Of a stretch of DNA of 64,000 nt, positions 55,351-64,000 are shown piece after piece; position 1 is the stretch's first letter; every line of letters starts with the position of its first letter. The DNA lies in the NCBI RefSeq assembly GCF_029931775.1, contig NC_079332.1:1252501-1316500 (forward strand), read 5' to 3'. The notes below the pieces were generated by a model. That model worked only from the letters and a program-made list of their open reading frames with translations, ran no database searches and was not told the origin of the DNA. A program made the position numbers and the translations under genes. This DNA comes from Euleptes europaea. Taxonomy: Eukaryota; Chordata; Lepidosauria; Squamata; Sphaerodactylidae.

Positions 55351-56090
55351 GACCAGAACTGGGTCTTGGTAACTATAAATCAACTAAAACCTTGCATTTG
55401 TTACTCTCTTGGAAACTTTGCCTATTTTGCCTGAAACTTAAAGAACCACTGTGAAGTTAGAGATTGCTAAGATTTCTTGTTTTTATGCTATTTGCCTCAC
55501 AAACAATTTCCTTTCTGTAACGAGCCCATTTTATTAAATAAACTTATAGACTTTATATTGAAGTCTGAGAAACCTTTTTTGGGTCTCAGGGCTAAATCCA
55601 AGTGCCTGAGTGTGTGTGTGTGTGAGAAACCACCTACCCTAGTGTTTTGTGGCAATAAGCCTCCCCTGGCAGAAGCTCTACTCTGCAGGGACGGTTTTTG
55701 CTTGTTTTGACTTTTGGGAAACTGGCTGGGGAAGAGGAGCTCTCAGCTCATCCCTGGGAAAGCCAGCCTTTTGGAATTGAGAGCTGGTGGCGAAATACCT
55801 GTACTACGCTCAAAGGGGGAATCCTGGAGCGCAGTAAGGAATTTGGGTTTCCTTAGGGAAACATTTGGTGACTTTGAACTACAGAGGAATCGGCCTGCTG
55901 GAGAGCAGACAGAGTCTCCTTGACAAAGTAGCAGAGTCTATCCGCATTGTGCTTTAGGGAGAGTCCTGAAGCCCAGTGGGGAGTTTGGCAACTTTTGACC
56001 CAAGGAGGAACCGGTTTGCTGGAGAGCAGGCCGGACCTCCTTGACACAAAGTGATGAACAATATACAACAAAAAACAATGCAACCCCCTC
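55350..56090 (+). repeat. Possible old LTR-type fossil, unclassified
   Basis: An AT-rich first half holds a polyadenylation-like attaaataaact at about 55534. A second half has two similar units ending gctggagagcag then ctccttgaca (about 55899 and 56019). The layout recalls a retroviral-type LTR, but I see no coding part. If it is one, it is an old, incomplete copy. Confidence 0.25.
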
Positions 56091-56099
56091 CCCTAAAAC

Positions 56100-56740
56100 T
56101 ACAGAAGTGATCAGGGCATGAACTCAACCGGCTGACACCCGACCACCAAAAGCCACAGGGCAGAGAGATCCTAACAGCCGCCCTATCGAGCAAAGGCCTC
56201 TGCACCATCCTTCTGGAGGAGAAACAGGTTGGTGCCGGGTGGGAGGCGGCACCAGGGGCAGAAGGGAGGCTCCGTGCAGCAGAGAATCCCATGGGCAGAG
56301 AAGAGGTGCTCCCACTGGAGCTGGGCTCACTCTCCGCTCCCAGGCAGAGGCAGTGGCTGAGAAGCTTCCTTTCCATCCCTGCCTGGGCCAGGAGGGGCTA
56401 TATAGGTCAGAGGGCCCCAATGGGAGGGGATGGAGGCCTGAGTCCACCCCCAGGACACTCGGTGAGCCCGGGCGAGTCCCAAGAAGCTGAAGGGAGCCAG
56501 AGATCTTGGGAAGGCCAGTCAGCCGTGAGGGGATGAAAATGGGGAGAGCCCTGGCCTGGACTGACGAGCCCAGGCCGGAAGAGCATCACAGAGCATGTGG
56601 CCTGTGGGGCTTGTGGCCCCCAGTCCCCCCAGTTTGCAGAGGGGGAGGCCTTCTGGGACTGGTCTTCCAGGCCAAGAGAAGAAGAAGACGGGCCGCGTGT
56701 CGGTGCAGCCGGCAGGGGCTGCCTGGTCCTCTTCTTCATC
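56100..56740. other. Unique GC-rich intergenic sequence
   Basis: No repeat or gene recognised. Confidence 0.35.
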
Positions 56741-57050
56741 AAATGATTCTTTCCCCATTTTTGATGAGAGAGAATTATTCAGGCCGACAAGGCGAGAGAG
56801 AGAGAGAGAGAGAGAGACAGGCCTCCCCGGGATCCAAGCCCTGGCAGGCAGGCAGGCGCTTGGAGCCCTTCCAGCTGAGCGGCTGCTTTTAAATAATAGA
56901 GGGCTCGAGTTCAGCCCTTTAATTCAAACGGGGGACATCATATCTTTCATCTGGACTTATTACGAGCGGAGCCCCTGTCAGCTGGAAGCCTTCGCAGGGC
57001 AGGACATTTTGCCATCACTCTTCTAAATCTTCTCTTCCTGTGACAAAAGG
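56740..57050. promoter_or_regulatory. Candidate conserved noncoding element with an AG run
   Basis: gagagaattattcaggccg, an (AG)n run at about 56791-56818, then cctttaattcaaacggggga and catctggacttattacgag. Confidence 0.35.
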
Positions 57051-57239
57051 GAAGGTCTGTCTGAGGCAGGCGCCGGGGCCTAGGTTGCCGACACTGTCAC
57101 CGCACGGGAGGAAGCCGAAGCCGGGCTCGGGGCCTTTGAGCCATGAAATGAGCTCCCAGGGCACTGCCCGTGGAGGCAGGCCGAGCACGGGGCTGCCCCA
57201 CCACCTCCCCTGGCAAGCCGGTCTCTCTCGCCCAGCGCC

Positions 57240-57740
57240 GGAGAGATGTCTTATTAATTGGATCCGTGTTTTACAGGGCCGAGAAGACTCTTTAGTGGGG
57301 CCAGCGGGCCAGAGGCTGCGAAATGGCAGGCCTGCACAGAGAACGCTACGACCTGGGTGGCTGAGAAGAGTGGCTCGAATGGCAGCCCTCCGGATAAACC
57401 ATTTTCAGGCCGTTGAGTCGGCCAGAAAGGGAGTCACCCTCGGGAGACCATGCCTTCAGAGCCTCTGTGTGTGTGTGCGTGCAAAGAGGGCCTCCTCCAC
57501 TTTCCCCGTTAGACTCCCCTGTTGGAATTCAAGGTATCGCACTGAACCTTTGAACCCTCATTATTGTTTCCTGCTTGCCCATATATCTTTGGTAATTGCT
57601 CGTACGTACAGACCTGGGATATTAAATATCTCATCTGGCCTGCGTGTCTGAGAAGACCTTGCATTTCCTAATTAATAATTGCTTAACCATCTCCCTACTT
57701 AATCAATGTGCACAGAAAGACCGAGAAAAGCCCCGTTTGG
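57240..57740. promoter_or_regulatory. Candidate conserved noncoding element
   Basis: Repeat-free with dense TAAT sites: cttattaattggatccg, cctcattattgtttcctgc, ggtaattgctcgtacg, gatattaaatatctc and ttcctaattaataattgc. Confidence 0.4.
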
Positions 57741-58164
57741 TATCACCTTGGACTTCTAATTCTCCTAGGGAGGGATAGGAAACTAAAGCTCAGTTGTCAG
57801 TATGCAGGGGCTGCGATCCTAAGAGATTTGTAAAGCCCATGATCGCCGCTGCTGTTATTGCAAATACAGAGGTTAACGTTGGTTAAGCATATTCCAAGTT
57901 TAAAAAGTTGAACCAAATTGCAGGAGTTGTTTGACTGTTGAGCAGGCCTGAAGGTGACTGGAGGAACATTGGCTCGTTTGCACGTTGTCTGAGTCCAAAG
58001 ATGCTCTCTCTTCCGAGGTTATTCTCTATTGGGCCCAGGACAGAACCGTCCTGGTGAATCTCCTAAGAGGCAGATATTAATATCCCATTAAGCAGCTCAC
58101 ACGAGCCTCCAGTAGAGGGAGAGAGGAACTCTCTTTTGGTCTCTTCTCCAAACAAGATCCTCCA

Positions 58165-58440
58165 AGAGTGAGACTTATAGTCGACGGCACCTTCTTTAAT
58201 TCGGTCTGGCATTCTCTCAGGGATCCCTCCTTCCTGCCCTATGTTTTAATTGTTGTGTTTGTTTTTTTGTATGTGTATTTTAGCTTGGCTTTAATTGTTT
58301 TAACGTTGTGTTTTTGTTTGGCTGTAATGATTTTTAAGGCATTTTTTAAAATTATGTATGCTTTTAGTTGGATCTTGGTGGCCCTGAAGTGGTCAGAAAG
58401 GCAGGGTATGGGTTTTGCAAACAAATAAACACGGGCACAT
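58165..58440 (+). repeat. LINE 3' UTR-like fragment
   Basis: TG-rich text ending tggccctgaagtggtcagaa, gcagggtatgggttttgc then aaataaac recalls the 3' end of a common squamate LINE. The 86-codon hydrophobic frame here is not thought real. Confidence 0.45.
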
Positions 58441-58689
58441 TTTTTCAACAACAGAGATTTTGGTTCGCTTGGACTTCAGTGTTGTCTGGAAGCTCTTCTC
58501 ATTACATCAGTGAAAATGGCTGCATTTGAAGAAAAAACACACCTTGAAATGATTTTTTAAAAAAAGGAAACCCGATTTCCCCCCAAGTGATTATGTTGGC
58601 AGAAATGGTTGTTGCTTTTCAGTTATCAGGAAGCTTAAAATATTGCTGGGGTGTGAATGCGTTTTATTGAGTAAAAAAATAAGCTCCCA

Positions 58690-59150
58690 AATTGGGGTTT
58701 AGATAAAAGACACATTTTGTCTCCCGAGTGGGGAATGCCAGACTGACAAGAGCCTTTGTCCTTGGAAGAGTTTGTCTTCAGCCGTCAGCCGGTTCTTCCG
58801 TCTTTCCGCCGGCCAGCGATAGGCCTTCCTATCTGAAAAAGCCTCCGCGAAAAAGATAGTGGAAGGCTCTGAAGGACAAAATAATTAAACTTTGATTTGC
58901 AGCTTTCAAATGGGGAAGAGCTTTGTTACTTTGAAAACAATGATTGGTTGCCTGCAAAGTGGAAACAGGTGGCTGAGCCGTTTGATTCCGTTTTGACATG
59001 CTTTTGTAGCGCTGAGAGGGCGAATTCCTGCCGAGGCTTCCTTGGCACAGCTGCTTATTTGAAAACTTGCTGATAAAATGTTTCAAAACGGGGCAGGCTT
59101 CAAACGCCATTTTCCCTGCCAGCAAGAAAACTTCCCGGGACTTTCTTCCT
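58690..59150. promoter_or_regulatory. Candidate conserved noncoding element
   Basis: Unique block with gacaaaataattaaactttg and gaaaacaatgattggttgcc. Confidence 0.3.
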
Positions 59151-59200
59151 TTGTCCTGTCACGCCCGCCGTTTGTGAAAGGAATTCAGCAGACGGACAGA

Positions 59201-59638
59201 TAGGGTTGCCAGCTCTGGGTTGGGAAGAGGGTTGCCAGGTCCCTCTTGGGAACCGGCGGGAGGTTTTTGGGGTGGAGCCTGAGGAGGGCAGGGTTGGGGA
59301 GGGGAGGGACTTCGATGCCATAGAGTCCAATGGCCAAAGCGACCATTTTCTCCAGGGGAACTGATCTCTGCCGGCTGGAGATCAGTTGTAATAGCAGGAT
59401 ATCTCTAGCTAGTACCTGAAGGTTGGCAACCCTAGTTGGGAAATACCTGGCGATTTGGGGGGTGGAGCCTAGGGGATGGGGTTTGGGGGAGAGGGGAGGG
59501 ACTTCAGTGGGGCATCATGCCATGGAATCCACCTTCCAAAGCAGCCCGTTTTTCTACAGGGGAGCTAATCTCTGTCTCCTGGAGATCAGTTGTAATACCG
59601 GGAGATTTCCAGCCACCACCTGGAGGTTGGCAACCCTA
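59201..59638. mobile_element. hAT-like MITE containing a second copy of itself
   Basis: The outer copy begins TAGGGTTGCC and ends GGCAACCCTA, flanked by cggacaga and ctgccaga (6 of 8). The inner copy, 59227-59434, is flanked by a perfect gttgggaa on both sides (59219-59226, 59435-59442). Confidence 0.85.
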
Positions 59639-59764
59639 CTGCCAGATAGTCCCCCGGGCTGGTGACGACTCAGGAAGCAATCCTGCTGCTAGCTGTTGGA
59701 TGCCCCTGCCCCATTTCCCACAAAGAAGCCCCCACCCGGGATGTGTCAGGTCATAGCCCTTTCT

Positions 59765-59992
59765 CTCAGGAGGTGGTAAGCTCTCCTTCCCTGGAGGTTT
59801 TTAAGCAGAGGCTAGATGGCCATCTGTCAGCAATGCTGATTCTATGACCTTAGGCAGATGATGAGAGGGTGGGCATCTTGGCCATCTTCTGGTCACTGGG
59901 GGTGTGGTGGGGGAGGTAGTTATGAATTTCCCGCATTGTGCAGGGGGTTGGACTAGATGACTCTGGTGGTCCCTTCCAGCTCTATGATACTC
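59765..59992 (+). repeat. CR1 LINE 3' end
   Basis: tctctcaggaggtggtaagc, gccatctgtcagcaatgctg and gactagatgactctggtgg. Confidence 0.8.
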
Positions 59993-59999
59993 TCCCAAA

Positions 60000-60940
60000 T
60001 GTTGCACTTTTGCTGCAGACGCTTGCCACAGCCGTTGGAAGGGCTGGGCCAGATCAGTTTCTGTTCCCGTTCCAACGTGTCGAAAAGCGCACAGAATGAA
60101 AACGGGTGCAGCAACACCCCTCCCCAAGCAATTCAAATTTGGCAACGCTTCTGAACGGGATGTTTCGAATTTTGCTTTTTGAAATGCCACTTTGAGGATT
60201 CCTTTCAAAAATTTGCGTCTTTGCTCTCATCTAGCTGTAATGTTAAATATCAAGGTGCTAAACTGAAACTAATTTTTTTTAAATTCAAAAGTGGCATACA
60301 TTACTAGTGTTGAAAGCAAAATGTTACAGGGAGGGGTTTTTTCTTGGGGGGGGGATCTGTTTTCTGCTTCCACACTCAGTTTCCTCCTCCTCGCTCAGCC
60401 TCCTTCCTTCCCACCACGGAGGCAGCGGAGTGGAACAGATGAGGCCTCTTCCCAGCTGGTGGGGCCAGGCCGTGTCAGCGGAGGAGATGCCATCGCAGTT
60501 TTACTGGTCAATTGTTTTGTATAGATTTTAAATAAAAATAAATTGGCTCCTTTTCAGAAAGCAAAGCCTTTGTAAGCAGAAATGAGTCTGACTGGCTTGC
60601 GCTGCTCTCTCTTCCCCTCGTCTCCCACCACAGCAGAACCTGAGTCCTCCTCGGCTTCTTCAGCAGCTCCCCGATAGCCCCCTGCCCCTGTTGAACGAGG
60701 GGAGACCACGGGGCAAAGAACAGTCCTCTTCTTGGTCTTGGAATGGAGGTTGTTCTGGGCTGAGATCACGCCTCTTCCCCACTGGACCCTCCCATGCCTT
60801 TGCAGGGAAGACCCCTCTTCCATGAGGCAGGGTGAGGCCCCTTGGTGGGACCCTGTAGGCAGATCCTAGTCAGGGCATGCCTAATCCAGGGCATGCCTCT
60901 TGTTCTATCCATGTAAAAGGTGCTCTACAGCCTAACCAAA
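60000..60940. other. Intergenic sequence, nothing recognised
   Basis: No repeat family or gene identified; a few T and G runs. Confidence 0.35.
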
Positions 60941-60943
60941 ATA

Positions 60944-61232
60944 AAAGAAGAAGAAGAAGAGTTGGTTTTTATATGCTGACTTTCTCTACTACATAAGGCA
61001 GAATCAAACCGGCTTACAATCGCCTTCCCCTCCCACAACAGACACCCTGTGGGGTAGGTGGGGCCGAGAGAGCTGTGACTAGCCCAAGGCCACCCAGCTG
61101 GCTTCGCATGTAGGAGTGGGGAAACAAATCCAGTTCACCAGATTAGCCTCCGCCGCTCATGTGGAGGACTGGGGAATCAAAGCCGGTTCTCCAGATCAGA
61201 GTCCACTGCTCCAAACCACCGCTCTTAGCCTA
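60944..61232 (-). repeat. Type B SINE
   Basis: Reversed full copy: agaagaagaagaagagttgg to aaaccaccgctcttagcc. Confidence 0.85.
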
Positions 61233-61239
61233 GCTGGCT

Positions 61240-62650
61240 CCAGGGTGTTATAGTGGAAAACTGATACCAGAGCGGGGGAGATCATGGAAGAAAGGAATGG
61301 AGGGAGGGACGGGATTTGGGAGATAACAGAGGGAGGAACATCAAGAACGGCAGTGAAAGGTACTCAGTCCTCATGCCCAGATCACCCTGAATGCCCAAGG
61401 AATTTGGCTTTGTGCGAGCAGTGGGTTTTGAGTGGAAGTCTGAAAGGAGGGGGGAGCAACATACAGATGTTGTGGGGTGGGGAGTTTCAGGTTTCACCCC
61501 CCAAGGTGGCCTTCAGGTTCTGCTCTTCCCATCTCCTGGTCCACCAGAACTCCGTCCCGAAGCCCCCTCCCAGAGCAAGAAAGCCAAAGCCTGTCTCTTA
61601 GTGGGACTCCCTTGCGACCGCTCCTGGAGGAGAAGCCAGTCACAGTTTGAAGATCAGAATGCAAATGCGTTGGCAGAGCTGATTTTTAAAATGTGTGCAT
61701 GGAAGTTTCTCATGCCATGAGTGGGAAGGGCAAGGCAGCCATACGTTATAAGCATCATGTGCTTTGGTTGAAATTCCCCAGCCGGAATACTCTTTGTTTC
61801 CATTTGATAGGGATTTGGGGGAGTCTCTTATGTGTGCTTTTAAGATAATGAAGCCGAGGACTGTTTAATAGTATGTGAAGAAATGGGGAGAAATCCCTGG
61901 GGGAAACCTGGAGCCAGCTAACAGGCAAGAGGAATTTCCTCTAAAAACTCTCAGAAAGGCCCGATGGGCCTCGAGCGCATCATACCTCCCCCCCTACACC
62001 TGCACCGCAGTCCCCGGCTGAATCAGGCCCTCGCAGGGAAGCTGCTTCCCTTTAGGAACTCAGCTTTATGTCTCTGTGTGGCTTCAAGGAGGGCCGAGGC
62101 AGAGGCCCTGGTCCTGAACCTCTCCAGCCACGCTTGCTTGGCTTGTGCCGCTCAGAAGTGGCCAGTCTTTACAACCGGCACTGACCGAGTGCAGGCGTCG
62201 TGGGGCTGGCCCTCCTCCCTTCTGCCACAGAGAAGCGCCTTGAAGCAAAGGGGCAGTGTGTGTGTGTGTGTTCATGTCTCCATGGCTGCTCTGCTTCTAC
62301 TGTTTGCTAAGAAGGTTGCTGAGAGTTTCTCTCCTGGATTTAGAGCCTTGGAAATGGTTGGATTTGGCGTTGGCTGTGAGCCTCCCACAATGCAGAGAAG
62401 ATGAGTGGGAAACGGACAGGAAGGATGTGTGGGGAAAAGGGTTTAACTTCTCCAGCTTGAACAAATTTGTTTGGTATGTGGCCAGCATCTGCCACTGAGC
62501 CAAGGCCCCACCCAGGGAACTGCCTTTGAACGTGCTCCTGAGCCCTTGAAGCGACACCCGCAGAGCTCAAGGAACGGCTGCCTGTGCCGGATAATGCCAA
62601 GAAGCCTGCTTCGTTCTGCCCATGCCTCAGTCAAAAAGCTGCCTCATCTG
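61240..62650. other. Unique intergenic sequence
   Basis: No repeat or gene seen. 61650-61930 (gagctgatttttaaaatgtg, gataatgaagccgagg) looks like regulatory-type unique DNA. A short GT run lies at about 62253-62270. Confidence 0.3.
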
Positions 62651-62659
62651 GGCCCTCCA

Positions 62660-62807
62660 GGATGGCAGGGTTTGGGGAGGGGCATCAATGCCATAGAGTC
62701 CAATTGCCAAAGCGGCCGTTTTCTCCAGGTGAACTGATCTCAATCAGGAGGAGATCAGTTGTAATAGCAGGAGATCTCCAGCTAGTACCTGGTGGTTGGC
62801 AACCCTA
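62660..62807. mobile_element. hAT-like MITE, one end missing
   Basis: cagggtttggggaggggcat to ggttggcaacccta. Confidence 0.7.
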
Positions 62808-62879
62808 CCAATGGTGTGTGTTGGTGGGAGCTGTGGCCGGCGTGAAGGCCGGAGCGCAAAGCTGCCCGGCCAGATGAGG

Positions 62880-63510
62880 GGTCCAGGTGTCCGCTTAATT
62901 ATAAAGCAGATTTTATTGCCTGTCGATATCTTAACCTCGCCTACGTATTACCCTCAGGGCAAGGGAGCAGCATTAATAATGGGACTCGTAATAATCCCCC
63001 AACACGAATAAAGCGATTGTGAGGGGCGGGGTGTGTGTGTAAATCATCCAGCCGAGATGACAGATTCTGCCGGCTGGCCACGGTGGAGCCTCTCTGCACG
63101 GGGCCCAGATGGTGACAGCTTTAATGGGGAAAGTAATAAAAACAACAATGAAGCCATTTAGAATATGGAGACTGATTTGTGCGCCCCGCTTTATTTTCAT
63201 AGCTAAACAGAAGATAAATGTCCGACGAGGAGCGAGATCTGCAACTCTGGTTAAGACCTTATAAGTTTCCTGGCCTGGATCATCCCCCTTGAAGGCCCCG
63301 GTTAAGAGGGGGGGGGGATTCCCTCCTGCCTCCTGCTCATTGCTCATTTAAATGGCCCTTTCCTTGGCTGAGCGTTCCAGCTGCCCGAAAGGAAGACATG
63401 TGGCCGCCAGTCTCCATCTTAATGATCTCAAAGAGGCCTTTGGGGTCTCCCAAGTAATTTTCAAATGAGGAGGGAGAGGCTACCTAGCGATCCATCACCT
63501 CATTAGCCCA
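62880..63510. promoter_or_regulatory. Strong candidate conserved noncoding element
   Basis: 630 repeat-free bases with many AT cores in GC context: cattaataatgggactcgta, aataatcccccaacacg, gacagctttaatggggaaag, gtaataaaaacaacaatgaa, ccatttagaatatgg and catttaaatggccc. Confidence 0.45.
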
Positions 63511-63514
63511 GCAT

Positions 63515-63630
63515 TATTCTTTGCCTCTCCATTTCACCTTCACACCAACCCTGCGAGGTAGATCAAACAGAGGGAGAACGGCTGTTCCCAAGGCGGGTGG
63601 GGATTTGAGCCTGGCTCTCTGTGGTCCTAG
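63515..63630 (-). repeat. Type C SINE fragment
   Basis: accaaccctgcgaggtagat and gatttgagcctggctctctg, the worn reversed middle of a type C SINE. Confidence 0.5.
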
Positions 63631-63639
63631 CCTGCTACG

Positions 63640-63848
63640 TAGAGTTGCCACGTCCCTCTTCGCCACCGGTGGGAGGTTTTTGGGGTGGAGCCTGAGGAAG
63701 GCGGGGTTTGGGGAGAGGAGGAATTTCAATGCCATAGAGTCCAATGGCCAAAGCGGCCCTTTTCTCCAGGTGAACTGATCTCTATCGGCTGGAGATCAGT
63801 TGTAATAGCAGGAGATCTCCAGCTACCACCTGGAGGTCGGCAACCCTA
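63640..63848. mobile_element. hAT-like MITE with perfect 8-bp target duplication
   Basis: TAGAGTTGCC to GGCAACCCTA, 209 bases, flanked by ctgctacg at 63632-63639 and again at 63849-63856. Confidence 0.9.
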
Positions 63849-64000
63849 CTGCTACGCTAACCACACTGGCTTTCCCACACAAGGAAGAGAGGGTGCCCCG
63901 GGAAGCCACCAGAAATTGGCTCCCCAGGAGCAAAGCCCCTTCCCTTCTCCAGCAGGATTTTAACCAGACGGCTCTGAGCCAGAGGCCAGGCAGGACATGC

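Noticed and set aside
54937-55383. 148-codon minus frame
   Set aside because: No recognisable domain, splice sites or neighbouring exons.
58168-58428. 86-codon frame with membrane-like stretch
   Set aside because: T-rich LINE 3' UTR-like sequence gives hydrophobic codons by chance.

Overview
This is a GC-rich vertebrate nuclear window that reads as a squamate reptile (lizard or snake). The host genes have introns and match vertebrate immune and chromatin genes. The repeats are the usual squamate mix: tRNA-derived SINEs, reversed CR1 3' ends, an AT-rich L1 tail, a BovB 3' end, hAT-like MITEs and foldback Penelope-like insertions. Species cannot be told from the sequence alone.

The left two thirds hold five protein genes whose exons I joined by hand from splice sites and matching codon phase. 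Minus strand: an IL9R-like type I cytokine receptor (first four coding exons, running off the left edge), IL21R (8 coding exons, about 535 aa) and IL4R (9 coding exons, about 690 aa). Plus strand: NSMCE1 (7 coding exons, about 257 aa). Minus strand again: KDM8/JMJD5 (7 coding exons, about 427 aa). KDM8-NSMCE1-IL4R-IL21R is the human 16p12.1 order read backwards with relative orientations kept. The difference is at the end: a third receptor lies beside IL21R where mammals have GTF3C1.

The three receptors form a head-to-tail cluster. IL4R and IL21R have identical intron phases through their first seven introns (1,2,1,0,1,2,0), and the IL9R-like gene matches the four that are visible, as expected of tandem paralogues. 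In mammals all three receptors can pair with the common gamma chain and signal through JAK boxes and STAT-docking tyrosines; those motifs are visible in the IL21R and IL4R tails. NSMCE1 (SMC5/6 complex RING protein) and KDM8 (JmjC hydroxylase) are convergent.

From about 40.5 kb to the right edge I find no gene. It is a desert of old repeats separated by unique, often AT-rich or TAAT-bearing blocks that look like conserved noncoding elements. The most interesting observations are the IL9R-like neighbour of IL21R, a SINE tail serving as the polypyrimidine tract of IL21R exon 4, an L1 tail ending a few bases from the IL21R exon 1 donor, and several insertions with readable target-site duplications.
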